Shown one piece after another: positions 43,908-52,051 of a stretch of 64,000 nt of DNA. Origin of the DNA: Pedobacter zeae. GTDB taxonomy: Bacteria > Bacteroidota > Bacteroidia > Sphingobacteriales > Sphingobacteriaceae. Location of the stretch: assembly GCF_014196715.1 (NCBI RefSeq), contig NZ_JACIEF010000002.1, forward strand, positions 992,001 to 1,056,000. Direction: 5' to 3'. Each line of letters opens with the position of its first letter. Position 1 is the stretch's first letter. A program made the translations under genes and the position numbers. Below the pieces are notes generated by a model. It had not been told where the DNA came from and did no database searches. It saw only the letters and a list, made by a program, of their open reading frames with translations.

Positions 43908-44501
43908 ATGAATAAGCTCTTAAAAATTTTTAGATATGCCGGGTTTAGCCTGATTTTTATCGCGCTGGTATCTGTTACCGATCATTTAATTGATGCGGTA
44001 AGTAATTATAATGCTGGCCGGCTTTCTATTAACTTAATTGAAAAAAATGCTGTACAACAAATAAAAACGTTCGGAGAAGCAAAGTTTGTCAATAGCCATT
44101 TGGGTGTCTACTCATTTAAACCGACATTAAAGCAGGCTATTATTTTATCAGGAAAGGGACTTGATAGTGTTGGTGCCCACGCTGCTTTTTACCTCATCAT
44201 GGGAAGCACGATTATATTTATTGCCTACACCAAGCCAAAATGGCTCGAAAATTTAACCGAAAATAGGTTATGGCAATTGGTGGGGGCGGGTGCGATTTTG
44301 TTTTTTACGTTAAAATTTCTGTGTTTTTTTCTGATTAAGCAGTATATTGAGGAATTGACCAATAAAGCATTCAACTATCAGCCAATGAACAGGGAAAATA
44401 TCAATTTAGGAGTAGTCTCCCTCATTGCCCTGATTAGTTTAATTTATGAGTTGCTTTCATATTCGAGAAAACTTAAACAGGAAAATGATTTAACTATTTA
44501 G
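43908..44501 (+). CDS. DUF2975-type membrane protein
   Basis: The 197 residues have four membrane helices (about 9-27, 85-102, 120-141, 163-182) with a periplasmic loop between the first two. It ends with KLKQENDLTI, matching the closing motif of DUF2975 proteins. The helix-turn-helix gene 36 bp downstream completes the well-known pair (like B. subtilis yoaS-yozG). Function is unknown; this pairing suggests membrane-linked regulation. Confidence 0.8.
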   Translation: MNKLLKIFRYAGFSLIFIALVSVTDHLIDAVSNYNAGRLSINLIEKNAVQQIKTFGEAKFVNSHLGVYSFKPTLKQAIILSGKGLDSVGAHAAFYLIMGSTIIFIAYTKPKWLENLTENRLWQLVGAGAILFFTLKFLCFFLIKQYIEELTNKAFNYQPMNRENINLGVVSLIALISLIYELLSYSRKLKQENDLTI

Positions 44502-44537
44502 GTTAGCTGAAAATATTTCTGATTTTACCCGTTCAAA

Positions 44538-44744
44538 ATGCCCATAATTATAAATTTAGATGTAATGCTAGCGCGCCGTAAAATGTCGCTAACCGAATTA
44601 AGTGAGCGGGTGGGGATAACGATGTCTAATCTATCTATTCTAAAAACAGGTAAAGCAAAAGCTATCCGTTTTGAGACTTTAGAGGCAATTTGTGCAGTTT
44701 TAGATTGCCAGCCTGGAGATATCCTGGAATTCAGAGCTGAATAA
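44538..44744 (+). CDS. Small Cro/CI-type (YozG-like) transcriptional regulator
   Basis: The 68 residues are a single helix-turn-helix domain: MPIIINLDVMLARRKMSLTE, then LSERVGITMSNLSILKTGKAK and the conserved LEAICAVLDCQPGDILEF. It is the usual partner of DUF2975 membrane proteins and may repress or activate this two-gene unit. Confidence 0.88.
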   Translation: MPIIINLDVMLARRKMSLTELSERVGITMSNLSILKTGKAKAIRFETLEAICAVLDCQPGDILEFRAE

Positions 44745-45203
44745 CTCTATCAGGTTTTTAAAACCTGATAGGTTTCTACTGGTATCACTCCGTTTCGCTA
44801 TGCTTCAGTCGAGATGACGATTTCTCTATAAGAACCATAAATTTCGTTGTCTTGCCTCAGCATGACAGTAGTTGTTTAAAAAGAAGTGCCGGATTTTAAT
44901 ATTTCTAGACAAAATATTGAACATCTTAGACACCTGGTACACCTAAGTTAATTGTTGTTAGATTTTAAGCCGAACAGATTTTCCTGGAAGTTTTGATTGG
45001 CCAAAGAGCCACAAACCTTTGTTAAATAAACCTGATAGAACGGAAAGCCCGGAGCGAAGTGAAGACTTGAAGAGATAGCAGGGCAGGAGGCTGCCATAAA
45101 AACAGGACCTTTCATTTTCAAAAAAACTGTCGAGATAGATCTCTCCGTTTCGCTATGCTTCAGTCGAGATGACGACTTTTCTTGTATTTAGAAAGAGGGG
45201 AGT
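44745..45203. other. Repeat-filled gap between the YozG-like gene and sucC
   Basis: It begins with a near-perfect palindrome CTATCAGGTTTT/AAAACCTGATAG (44747-44771), probably the terminator of the preceding pair. Then follow a module B copy (about 44786-44831), a CTCAGCATGACAG repeat end (about 44859-44871) and the module A+B composite (listed separately). No gene is seen. Confidence 0.7.
45028..45183. repeat. Third copy of the A+B composite repeat
   Basis: Module A (GGAAAGCCCGGAGCGAAG ... GCAGGGC ... GGCTGCC) is followed by module B (AGATCTCTCCGTTTCG ... TCGAGATGACGA). Order and orientation are as at 1176-1390 and 1450-1663, but the sequence is clearly diverged from those two. Confidence 0.75.
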
Positions 45204-45236
45204 AAAAAAACCTTCCAGTTTGCACTGAAAGGTTTT
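45204..45236 (-). terminator. Terminator of sucC
   Basis: Stem AAAACCTT-CAGT/ACTG-AAGGTTTT with a TTGC loop; on the minus strand it ends in a run of seven T. It is separated from the sucC stop by a heptamer array. Confidence 0.85.
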
Positions 45237-45249
45237 AAATATGATATAT

Positions 45250-45284
45250 GCTTTTTGCTTCGGTCTTTCGACTTTTAGCTTAAG
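45250..45284. repeat. GCTTTTT/TCTTTCG heptamer array in the sucC 3' untranslated region
   Basis: Five in-register 7-mers (GCTTTTT, GCTTCGG, TCTTTCG, ACTTTTA, GCTTAAG) fill the space between the sucC stop (45286) and its terminator. The word family is the one found after murA. Confidence 0.75.
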
Positions 45285-45285
45285 C

Positions 45286-46485
45286 CTATGCTTTTTCAGC
45301 CAATACTTTAGTTACTAAATCAGCAGCTTCTTTTAAAGCGATTGCTGAGTAAACCTGTAAGCCCGACTCATCGATTAACTTTTTAGCTTCTTCAGCATTT
45401 GTTCCCTGTAAGCGGCAAATAATTGGCACAGGGATGTTTCCGATTTCTTTGTAAGCATCGATAACGCCTTGAGCAACACGGTCGCAACGTACAATACCAC
45501 CGAAAATGTTGATCAAAATGGCTTTCACGTTAGGGTCTTTCAAAATGATATTGAAAGCGGCTTTAACCGTTTGTGCATTTGCAGTTCCGCCCACGTCAAG
45601 GAAGTTTGCAGGTTCACCACCGGCTAATTTAATGATATCCATAGTCGCCATTGCTAAACCGGCACCGTTAACCATACAACCCACATTACCATCAAGGTTA
45701 ACAAAGTTCAGGTTAGAAGCACTTGCTTCAACTTCCATTGGATCTTCTTCGGTAACATCGCGCATAGCTGCATAATCCGGGTGACGGAATAAACCATTCT
45801 CATCCAGATTTACTTTAGCATCAACGGCGATTACTTTATCGTCAGAAGTTTTTAATACCGGGTTGATCTCGAACATAGAAGAATCGGTAGCTTCGTAAGC
45901 TTTATATAAAGCCGTAACGAATTTTACCATTTCTTTGAAAGCATTACCGCTAACACCTAAGTTAAAGGCAATTTTACGTGCCTGGAAACCTTGTAAGCCA
46001 ACTTTAGGATCGATTTCTTCTTTGAAGATCAAGTGTGGTGTATGCTCAGCAACTTCTTCGATATCCATACCACCTTCGGTGCTATACATAATGATGTTGC
46101 GGCCTTTTGCACGGTCTAATAATACTGAAATGTAGAATTCCTTGGTTTCAGAAGCACCCGGATAGTAAACATCCTGAGCAACTAAAACTTTGTTCACTTT
46201 TTTACCTTCTGGTCCGGTTTGAGGAGTTACCAGTTGCATGCCGATGATATCGGTAGCACGTTGTTTAACTTCTTCAAGGTTTTTGGCCAATTTAACACCT
46301 CCACCTTTACCACGACCACCAGCGTGGATTTGCGCTTTAATTACAACCCAGTCAGAGTTATAATCGGTTTTCATTTTTTTAGCGGCCTCAACAGCTTGCT
46401 CAGGAGTATCGGCAACTATTCCTTCTTGAACGTTAACACCGAAACTTTTTAATATTTGTTTACCCTGGTATTCGTGAATATTCAT
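45286..46485 (-). CDS. sucC: Succinate-CoA ligase (ADP-forming) beta subunit
   Basis: The 399 residues form an ATP-grasp enzyme of the TCA cycle. The start [17 protein letters not shown] and the nucleotide-binding loop [18 protein letters not shown] (about 50-67) are typical; [21 protein letters not shown] and the C-terminal [13 protein letters not shown] and [10 protein letters not shown] complete the family pattern. The alpha subunit (sucD) is not adjacent, so the genes are split in this genome. Confidence 0.96.
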   Translation of the reverse strand: MNIHEYQGKQILKSFGVNVQEGIVADTPEQAVEAAKKMKTDYNSDWVVIKAQIHAGGRGKGGGVKLAKNLEEVKQRATDIIGMQLVTPQTGPEGKKVNKVLVAQDVYYPGASETKEFYISVLLDRAKGRNIIMYSTEGGMDIEEVAEHTPHLIFKEEIDPKVGLQGFQARKIAFNLGVSGNAFKEMVKFVTALYKAYEATDSSMFEINPVLKTSDDKVIAVDAKVNLDENGLFRHPDYAAMRDVTEEDPMEVEASASNLNFVNLDGNVGCMVNGAGLAMATMDIIKLAGGEPANFLDVGGTANAQTVKAAFNIILKDPNVKAILINIFGGIVRCDRVAQGVIDAYKEIGNIPVPIICRLQGTNAEEAKKLIDESGLQVYSAIALKEAADLVTKVLAEKA

Positions 46486-46579
46486 CTGTTTATATTTTTT
46501 CTTTATCTGTCAGATGGAGCCTTTTACCGTTAAAATAATTGTTTTAACAGCATCGGGTTCATTTGCTACAAAATTTGCC

Positions 46580-46610
46580 CAAAGCTACAATTTCAAAGCC
46601 TTTAAACAAA
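46580..46610 (-). promoter_or_regulatory. Promoter of sucC
   Basis: On the minus strand TTTG (46607-46610), exactly 19 bp, TAGCTTTG (46580-46587): a near-perfect Bacteroidetes promoter, about 95 nt before the sucC start, giving an 85-90 nt leader. Confidence 0.85.
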
Positions 46611-46745
46611 TAGCATTTGCCGATTTTTTCAGAAAATGAACGTTTTATGTTAATCGGAAATGTTAAGCTTCTTTTTGTTGCTCCCATCAGCAAAACGGAA
46701 GCAACTCAAGACTGGCAGATTTAAGAAAAGCAGCAAAAAAATAGT

Positions 46746-47057
46746 CTAGCTACCGGCAAAGGGGGTACCAAAGATCCCCACAGCCAGCTCGGCCCAAATT
46801 AGGAATAGCACCAGTAGAATAACCAATAATATTATGGTTCTTAAGGTGCCGGTTTTTAAGTTTCTGATAACAAGTTCTATGGCCAGACCAGTGCTTAACA
46901 GCAGGGCGCCCGCTACCATAAAATCGGTTAAATTCCACTTTACTTCATTGGTAAATTGCATGGCGATAAGCGGAATGCTTAAAATTAAGGCCACAACCCC
47001 AAGGATAATTGCAATCCTGTTTGCTGGCGAATTTAATGTTGACTGTAGATTTTTCAT
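46746..47057 (-). CDS. Small membrane protein of unknown function
   Basis: The 103 residues have three membrane helices (about 14-34, 44-62, 71-95), a charged N-terminus and a short C-terminal tail, with no recognised domain. An overlapping frame at 46750-46938 is a shadow. It appears monocistronic. Confidence 0.68.
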   Translation of the reverse strand: MKNLQSTLNSPANRIAIILGVVALILSIPLIAMQFTNEVKWNLTDFMVAGALLLSTGLAIELVIRNLKTGTLRTIILLVILLVLFLIWAELAVGIFGTPFAGS

Positions 47058-47198
47058 GATTTTAAATATTAATATAGTGTTTAATTTTTTAAAGTAGAAA
47101 CCTTTGCTCCCCGGTGCAGCGCACCGGGAAAACCAAATCCAACAAAAGTTAGCAAAGGCGAGAGGTTAATTATACAGGATTTTTAAAAAGCTAATTTT

Positions 47199-48767
47199 TT
47201 ATTGTTGATTAACCCCAAAATATTTCGCGGTATTCCAATCCTGCAAATTCCATGATAGCCAGCTTACATTTTGGTAGCGTTCTTTAAAATAGCCTATGCG
47301 CTCATTAAGTAGTTCGCTATAAAACGTTGTTTCTTTGGGTTTTACAATTTGTTTTCCGAAAAGATCTTTTACAGGTGTGTAATGCAGTTTTGCACGGTTT
47401 TGATCCAATAGCGGTAAAGTCTTATCAGATAATGATAGCAGGTAACCGGCATCTACCGCAACCCGGTCGCTGTGTGAGAGGTTATACCTGGTAATAAAAA
47501 CATCCCAGTTCACCAGGCTAAAAGCCAATAGCAGTACAAACCAGATATTTCCGTTTACTTTAAATAGATAGAATAAGGTTTTCTCTTTGGTAACTTTGAG
47601 GTAAACGGTGCTTAGGCCAATGATGCAGAGGATGGCGAAAACCAAAACTCCAATTCTTTTGTGCGTTAAGCCATAAAATTCGATATAATAACCATCCCGG
47701 ATAAACACGGAGATGATGAGGATAAAATTTTGCACCATCCAGGCAATGGCCAAACTTTTTAAGGTTTTGCTTTTGTAGTAAAAATTAAGGTTACCGCGGA
47801 AGAAATATAAAATTACTGCCATAGCAAGTATGATGCTGAAAATTAAGGCATTTGTGCCATCGTGCAGATCGGAAGAGAAATTGCCTTCTGGTTTGTAGCC
47901 TAACCAGAGCGTCGAAATATCGATCAGGTTTACACATAACAGCAGGAGATTGAGCGAAATAAAAGAAATGAGGCCTATGATATATTCGGTTTTCAGTGCC
48001 ATTTTTTTGGTGATAATCTGACCGGTAAACGTATGAACCACCTGGAACCATAGGCTTCTGGTTTTTTTGTCCCGTCTAACCCGCTGCAATTTTTCCTTAC
48101 AGCCGGCTTCGAGTTTTTCGATACCTTTATTGTAAAAGGTGATGGTTAAAGCCGCAGTTAAGAACAAACCAAAGCAAAAATGCATGAAGCGTGGAAGGCT
48201 TAGATCCTGGAAGATAAAACCGAAAATATTGTTAAAGAAATTATAAATACCGGTGAAAGTGGTTTCTAAATAGTGTGCAAAAATTTGGTTGGCACCACTG
48301 TATATCGCGGCAAAAACGAAAATGATAAAAAGTGGCAATAAAATGTATTTAATGGGTTTAAACACAGGTTTCAAATCAAATTTGCCGATTTTAAGTTCAG
48401 AAAGCCTTTTAATTAGTGTGGCCGGAACGGTGATGAACTGAAGTGTAGTAGCCATTGCTGCAACATAGATAGTACGTACCGCCTGGTAATGGGCAAAGCC
48501 CACAAAGAATAGTAGGCTAATGTTATAGCTTACACTGGTTAATACCGAATTGTTTACTACTACAAGTACTGCTGCAAGCAGGTGCGCCGATGCGTATATT
48601 TTAAATTTGTTGCTTTTGGCTACCTCGCTGTTTAAAAAGGTAACCGTTATAATAAAAATGCTGTATATCAATTGGTTCAGGCCTAGCCATTTATCCCAAA
48701 AGATATAACTGAAGAGCAAGCCACCCAATAGGGTTGAAAGCAATAAGAAGCTGGATGTTGTTTTCAT
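47199..48767 (-). CDS. Large multi-pass membrane protein, DUF4173/DUF4153-like
   Basis: The 522 residues include about ten to twelve membrane helices in the first 420, then a soluble C-terminal domain (RYNLSHSDRVAVDAGYLLSL ... LNERIGYFKERYQN ... SWNLQDWNTAKY). This layout and the WNxxRYN-like block match the DUF4173/DUF4153 group. It ends a four-gene minus-strand operon that includes a small regulator. Function unknown. Confidence 0.72.
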   Translation of the reverse strand: MKTTSSFLLLSTLLGGLLFSYIFWDKWLGLNQLIYSIFIITVTFLNSEVAKSNKFKIYASAHLLAAVLVVVNNSVLTSVSYNISLLFFVGFAHYQAVRTIYVAAMATTLQFITVPATLIKRLSELKIGKFDLKPVFKPIKYILLPLFIIFVFAAIYSGANQIFAHYLETTFTGIYNFFNNIFGFIFQDLSLPRFMHFCFGLFLTAALTITFYNKGIEKLEAGCKEKLQRVRRDKKTRSLWFQVVHTFTGQIITKKMALKTEYIIGLISFISLNLLLLCVNLIDISTLWLGYKPEGNFSSDLHDGTNALIFSIILAMAVILYFFRGNLNFYYKSKTLKSLAIAWMVQNFILIISVFIRDGYYIEFYGLTHKRIGVLVFAILCIIGLSTVYLKVTKEKTLFYLFKVNGNIWFVLLLAFSLVNWDVFITRYNLSHSDRVAVDAGYLLSLSDKTLPLLDQNRAKLHYTPVKDLFGKQIVKPKETTFYSELLNERIGYFKERYQNVSWLSWNLQDWNTAKYFGVNQQ

Positions 48768-48777
48768 TTATTTAGAA

Positions 48778-49083
48778 TTAAAAAATAGGATGCAATACAA
48801 GAAAAAAATAGAAAGCACTGAGGGGAATGTTTAATAGCATGCAGATAATGGCTACCGAATAAGCCCTCCAACGATCGGTATTGTACAACAGCTCTATTAA
48901 AAGCGCAAATAGAAAAATACCGTTAATCACCAATGCCGATAATACGTAAATCAATCCCAATCCTATCAAAAATTCGGCGTGTGATAGGAGATAGGCTACT
49001 AAAATTACGGTTCCGATAAGCGCGGAATAGTAAGCAAGCTTCTTGCCGATATAGATCATTTGAGGTTCTTTAATTTCTTCCAT
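48778..49083 (-). CDS. Small membrane protein of the DUF4173 operon
   Basis: The 101 residues have three membrane helices (about 14-34, 36-56 and 74-98). I set the start at 49083 (MEEIKEPQMIY) because the longer reading from 49113 runs through a promoter-like hairpin repeat (49092-49116). It lies 10 bp upstream of the DUF4173-like gene. No family recognised. Confidence 0.65.
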   Translation of the reverse strand: MEEIKEPQMIYIGKKLAYYSALIGTVILVAYLLSHAEFLIGLGLIYVLSALVINGIFLFALLIELLYNTDRWRAYSVAIICMLLNIPLSAFYFFLVLHPIF

Positions 49084-49091
49084 TTTATTTA

Positions 49092-49116
49092 TTAAAAGTG
49101 CTTTGTTTTTCAAAGT
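49092..49116 (-). repeat. Hairpin-leader repeat, copy 1
   Basis: A 25-bp sequence containing CTTTGTTTTTCAAAG (a 5-bp stem with an A/T loop), identical to 50072-50096. Here the associated -7 box is degraded (TCACTTTG) and no -33 box is seen. Confidence 0.75.
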
Positions 49117-49135
49117 GAATAACTAAAAAAATAGT

Positions 49136-49432
49136 TTATAGCTTCCTGATCATTTTTTCGAGTGCATCTAAATGTGCTTTGAAGGCCTGTTTGCCCAAAG
49201 CAGTAATAGAATAGGTAGTGCTGGTTTTTCTGCCAATAAAACCTTTGTGTACCTTAATAAACTCGGCCTGTTCCAAAGTATTCAGGTGTGAAGCCAGGTT
49301 GCCATCAGTCAACTCCAGCATCTGTTTCAGGTCGTTAAAGCCAATTTCATCGTTCACTACAAGTATTGACATTACGCCGAGCCTGATCCGGCTATCGAAT
49401 ATTTTATTTAAATCTGCTATCGGGTTTTTCAT
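49136..49432 (-). CDS. Winged-helix transcriptional regulator (HTH_34/PadR-MarR-like)
   Basis: The 98 residues form a single winged helix: LNKIFDSRIRLGVMSIL, recognition region FNDLKQMLELTDGNLASHLN (about 32-51), wing GFIGRKTSTTYSIT and a C-terminal dimerisation helix. The family usually sits with membrane proteins such as those on both sides here. The start is 2 nt after the preceding stop. Confidence 0.85.
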   Translation of the reverse strand: MKNPIADLNKIFDSRIRLGVMSILVVNDEIGFNDLKQMLELTDGNLASHLNTLEQAEFIKVHKGFIGRKTSTTYSITALGKQAFKAHLDALEKMIRKL

Positions 49433-49434
49433 CC

Positions 49435-50070
49435 TTACTGACCTCTCTCATATTTAAAATACATTAAAAGACCATAAACAATGTGTAAAACACCGAAACC
49501 AAAAGCCCAAAAAATTAAGCCATACCCTGCATAAAACATACAGATTAAGCCTAATACCACTTCGCAAAAGCCTAAATAACGGATGTCGCTATAGGTAAAT
49601 TTACTGGCATTGATCAGTGCCAGGCCATAAAAAATGAGGCAGCTTGGTGCAATAATGCTATAAGTATTCGGGTGGTTAATTAATAAAGCAATAATAAATA
49701 AGCCACCGGCAGCCAGGGGTATAAATAAGTTAACCAAAAGTGATTTTGAAGTTTTATCCCAGATGGGCAGGTTATTTTTCTGACTTTTCCTGTATGTAAA
49801 TAAAATTCCTCCGGCCAAAGCAATAATTAAAACAAATATACCCAGTTTGATCAGGTTAAACTCCAGGTCCATCTCCCCGTCAATCCCGTAACCATAACCA
49901 CGTTTGTTGATGAACTTATTAATTTCATCATGGGCAAAATAAGCGCCGATTAAAGCAATCACACCCGCAAAAACACCTGATAAACCGCTCAGCGAAATAA
50001 ATCTCGACGACCTGTCCATCATTTGTCTGATATCCTTTAAGGCATTTAATTGTTCTTCCTGGTTACTCAT
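49435..50070 (-). CDS. Membrane protein heading the regulator/DUF4173 operon
   Basis: The 211 residues, from MSNQEEQLNALKDIRQMMDR (an amphipathic lead), have six predicted membrane helices in the remainder. The start at 50070 follows from a strong promoter whose -7 box lies at 50091-50098, so the ATG at 50103 cannot be used. Family not recognised. Confidence 0.72.
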   Translation of the reverse strand: MSNQEEQLNALKDIRQMMDRSSRFISLSGLSGVFAGVIALIGAYFAHDEINKFINKRGYGYGIDGEMDLEFNLIKLGIFVLIIALAGGILFTYRKSQKNNLPIWDKTSKSLLVNLFIPLAAGGLFIIALLINHPNTYSIIAPSCLIFYGLALINASKFTYSDIRYLGFCEVVLGLICMFYAGYGLIFWAFGFGVLHIVYGLLMYFKYERGQ

Positions 50071-50071
50071 T

Positions 50072-50121
50072 TTAAAAGTGCTTTGTTTTTCAAAGTTAAC
50101 CAAGAAAATGATAATTGCAAA
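50072..50121 (-). promoter_or_regulatory. Promoter with overlapping hairpin leader (copy 2)
   Basis: On the minus strand TTTG (50118-50121), 19 bp, TAACTTTG (50091-50098), then the hairpin CTTTG-AAAAA-CAAAG overlapping the -7 box (50081-50095). The 25-bp segment 50072-50096 is repeated exactly at 49092-49116. Confidence 0.82.
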
Positions 50122-50145
50122 TTTTATTTTTTTAAAGGTTTAATG

Positions 50146-50214
50146 GTATGGAGTATCAAGTATTAAGTATCAAGATGAGATAGGCTGCTTTGGTCTTTCC
50201 CCTTTAAGCTTTTT
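50146..50214. repeat. GTATCAA and GCTTTGG heptamer arrays before lolD
   Basis: Five in-register units GTATGGA, GTATCAA, GTATTAA, GTATCAA, GATGAGA (50146-50180) are followed by GCTTTGG, TCTTTCC, CCTTTAA, GCTTTTT (50187-50214). The first set is the complement of the TTGATAC array at 13367-13440; the second resembles the arrays after murA and sucC. Confidence 0.85.
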
Positions 50215-50217
50215 TGC

Positions 50218-50225
50218 TAAATTTG
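50218..50225 (+). promoter_or_regulatory. -7 element of lolD
   Basis: TAAATTTG ends only 4 nt before the lolD ATG (50230), so the transcript would be leaderless or nearly so. No TTTG occurs at the usual 19-bp distance (the nearest is 25 bp away). Confidence 0.5.
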
Positions 50226-50229
50226 AGCC

Positions 50230-50880
50230 ATGCTAAAAGCCACTGGAATAAGAAAATCGTACGGAAATCTGCAAATATTAAAAGGTGTAAATTTTGAAGT
50301 ACAAAAAGGGGAGATCGTAAGTATTATTGGCCCATCCGGAGCCGGAAAAAGTACATTATTGCACATTTTGGGTACGTTGGATAAGCCTGACGATGGCACT
50401 GTGGAATTAAAAGGTACCATGATCAATAAACTGAGTGGCGATCTGTTAAGTACTTTCAGGAACCAGAACATTGGCTTTGTTTTTCAGTTCCATCATTTAT
50501 TGCCAGAGTTTAATGCCATCGAAAACATTTGCATCCCGGCATTTATCGCTAAAACGGGAAAAAAACAAGCCGAAACCAGGGCTTTAGAACTTTTGGATCT
50601 TTTTGGTTTGAAAGATAGGGCGAAGCACAAACCCAACCAGTTATCTGGTGGAGAGCAGCAACGGGTGGCCATTGCCAGGGCGTTGATCAACAATCCATCC
50701 ATCATACTGGCAGATGAACCTTCAGGTAACCTCGACTCCGAAAATGCAGCAGGATTACACCAGTTGTTTGTGACTTTACGGGATAACTTCCATCAAACTT
50801 TTGTAATCGTTACGCATAATGAACACCTTGCCAAAACCAGCGACCGTGTGGTCAGCATGAAGGATGGTTTAATTGTATAA
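50230..50880 (+). CDS. lolD: ABC transporter ATPase, LolD-like
   Basis: The 216 residues contain Walker [11 protein letters not shown]-loop [12 protein letters not shown] (a LolD-typical sequence), signature [15 protein letters not shown] and Walker [13 protein letters not shown], with an intact H-loop VTHNEHLA. LolD powers release of outer-membrane lipoproteins from the inner membrane with LolC/E permeases. No such permease is adjacent; the six permeases at 14-29 kb have their own ATPases. The substrate assignment rests on sequence type only. Confidence 0.85.
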   Translation: MLKATGIRKSYGNLQILKGVNFEVQKGEIVSIIGPSGAGKSTLLHILGTLDKPDDGTVELKGTMINKLSGDLLSTFRNQNIGFVFQFHHLLPEFNAIENICIPAFIAKTGKKQAETRALELLDLFGLKDRAKHKPNQLSGGEQQRVAIARALINNPSIILADEPSGNLDSENAAGLHQLFVTLRDNFHQTFVIVTHNEHLAKTSDRVVSMKDGLIV

Positions 50881-50959
50881 GCTAAAGATTAAAAGATATA
50901 TGACTTAGGAAATGGAAGAAGTCATTTACTAATTTATTCATTCATTTACTCATTAAATT
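50881..50959. repeat. CATTTACT-type repeat between lolD and the next gene
   Basis: Words CATTTACT, AATTTATT, CATTCATT repeat with a 7-8 base period just before the TTG start at 50960. Less regular than the other arrays. Confidence 0.5.
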
Positions 50960-51439
50960 TTGAAAATACTGATTACCGGCGGAAACCATGCGAAAGCGCT
51001 AAAGCTGATGAAAGCGTTTCCAAACCATTTTGTTTTGTTGGCCGATTACGGAGATGTGCCTGGGATAGTTACTGAAAACTATGCTTTCTCGTCGATAGGG
51101 GTACTAAATAAAGATAGTATTGCACATGTTTTACTCAATTTTTGCATTACAGAAGGGATCGACTGCCTGATTCCGCTACACTCCTACGAAGTAGAGCCAA
51201 TAGCCAAATCTGCTGTGCTTTTTGGCGAATATGGCATCCAGGTTTTATTGCCCGATGCCAGTTCAATAGCAGAATACCTGCCCGACAAACAAAGTACGTT
51301 TCAAAATTTTGCTGTTTTTGTAGGAGGTGAATGTGTATTTGCGAGCGGAAAAGAAATTTTTGTCAGAACGGAGGAAAAATTAAACGGGGTATTCGGCTAT
51401 AACGTTGCCGATGATGAATTAAAGCTTTTTACAATTTAA
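50960..51439 (+). CDS. Pre-ATP-grasp-like domain protein
   Basis: The 159 residues begin at a TTG codon (MKILITGGNHAKALKLMKAF). A Rossmann-like first half (LLADYGDVPG; GIDCLIPLHSYEVEPIAKS) resembles the N-terminal domain of carbamoyl-phosphate-synthase-type ATP-grasp enzymes, but no ATP-grasp domain follows. The stop is 1 nt before the HAD-like gene, so the two are coupled. Function unknown. Confidence 0.7.
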   Translation: MKILITGGNHAKALKLMKAFPNHFVLLADYGDVPGIVTENYAFSSIGVLNKDSIAHVLLNFCITEGIDCLIPLHSYEVEPIAKSAVLFGEYGIQVLLPDASSIAEYLPDKQSTFQNFAVFVGGECVFASGKEIFVRTEEKLNGVFGYNVADDELKLFTI

Positions 51440-51440
51440 T

Positions 51441-52049
51441 ATGGATGTTAATCAATACGTTAAAGACAAACAGATCGTAATTTTTGAATTGGACGATGTA
51501 TTGTTTCCTGAAAAAGATTATTTACTGCAGGTTTATTATCTGTTTGCCCAGTTTATTGAGTACACCGAGCAGAAAAATGCACAGCCTATTCTAGGCTTCA
51601 TGCGTGCCGAGTATGAAAATAACGGGGTAGAAAAACTTTTTGAAAAAACAGCAAAACAGTTCGGTATCGATCTAAAATACGAGTACAACTTCAACCTCCT
51701 GCATCAAAATGCCCGTTTGCCCTTAAAGCTTTTGCTTTATAAAGATATGCTCGAATTTATGCAGGAACTAGTAGTAGGCCGTAAACAGATCGTTATTGTA
51801 ACGGCCGGTGACCCTGAGCAGCAGCTCAATAAAATCAAGCAAACCGAGTGGAACGGACTGGAGCAATACCTTACCGTATATTTTGTTGACGAACTTGGTC
51901 AATCTAAAGCAGAAATTTTTCAGAACATACTAAACAACAACAATTTATCGGTTAATCAAGCGTTAGTTGTTGGTGCAAATAAATTTGATGAGCAACAAGC
52001 TAAATCAATTAATTTGCAGTATATTGGATCAATAGAAATTTACAAATAA
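51441..52049 (+). CDS. HAD-superfamily-like protein with altered nucleophile
   Basis: The 202 residues have the HAD fold: motif I region VIFELDDVLFPE, a helical cap, motif II IVIVTAGD and a Lys in the KAEIFQ segment. The nucleophile position is Glu16 (FELDD) where active HAD phosphatases have Asp (FDLDD), and motif IV reads VVGANKFDEQQ without the usual paired acids. It may therefore be catalytically inactive or a binding protein. It lies in an operon with the pre-ATP-grasp-like gene, 2 nt before the S41 protease. Confidence 0.8.
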   Translation: MDVNQYVKDKQIVIFELDDVLFPEKDYLLQVYYLFAQFIEYTEQKNAQPILGFMRAEYENNGVEKLFEKTAKQFGIDLKYEYNFNLLHQNARLPLKLLLYKDMLEFMQELVVGRKQIVIVTAGDPEQQLNKIKQTEWNGLEQYLTVYFVDELGQSKAEIFQNILNNNNLSVNQALVVGANKFDEQQAKSINLQYIGSIEIYK

Positions 52050-52051
52050 AT

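Noticed and set aside
46750..46938. Alternative minus-strand frame overlapping the small membrane protein gene
   Set aside because: The frame at 46746-47057 has coherent membrane helices; the other has no recognisable pattern.
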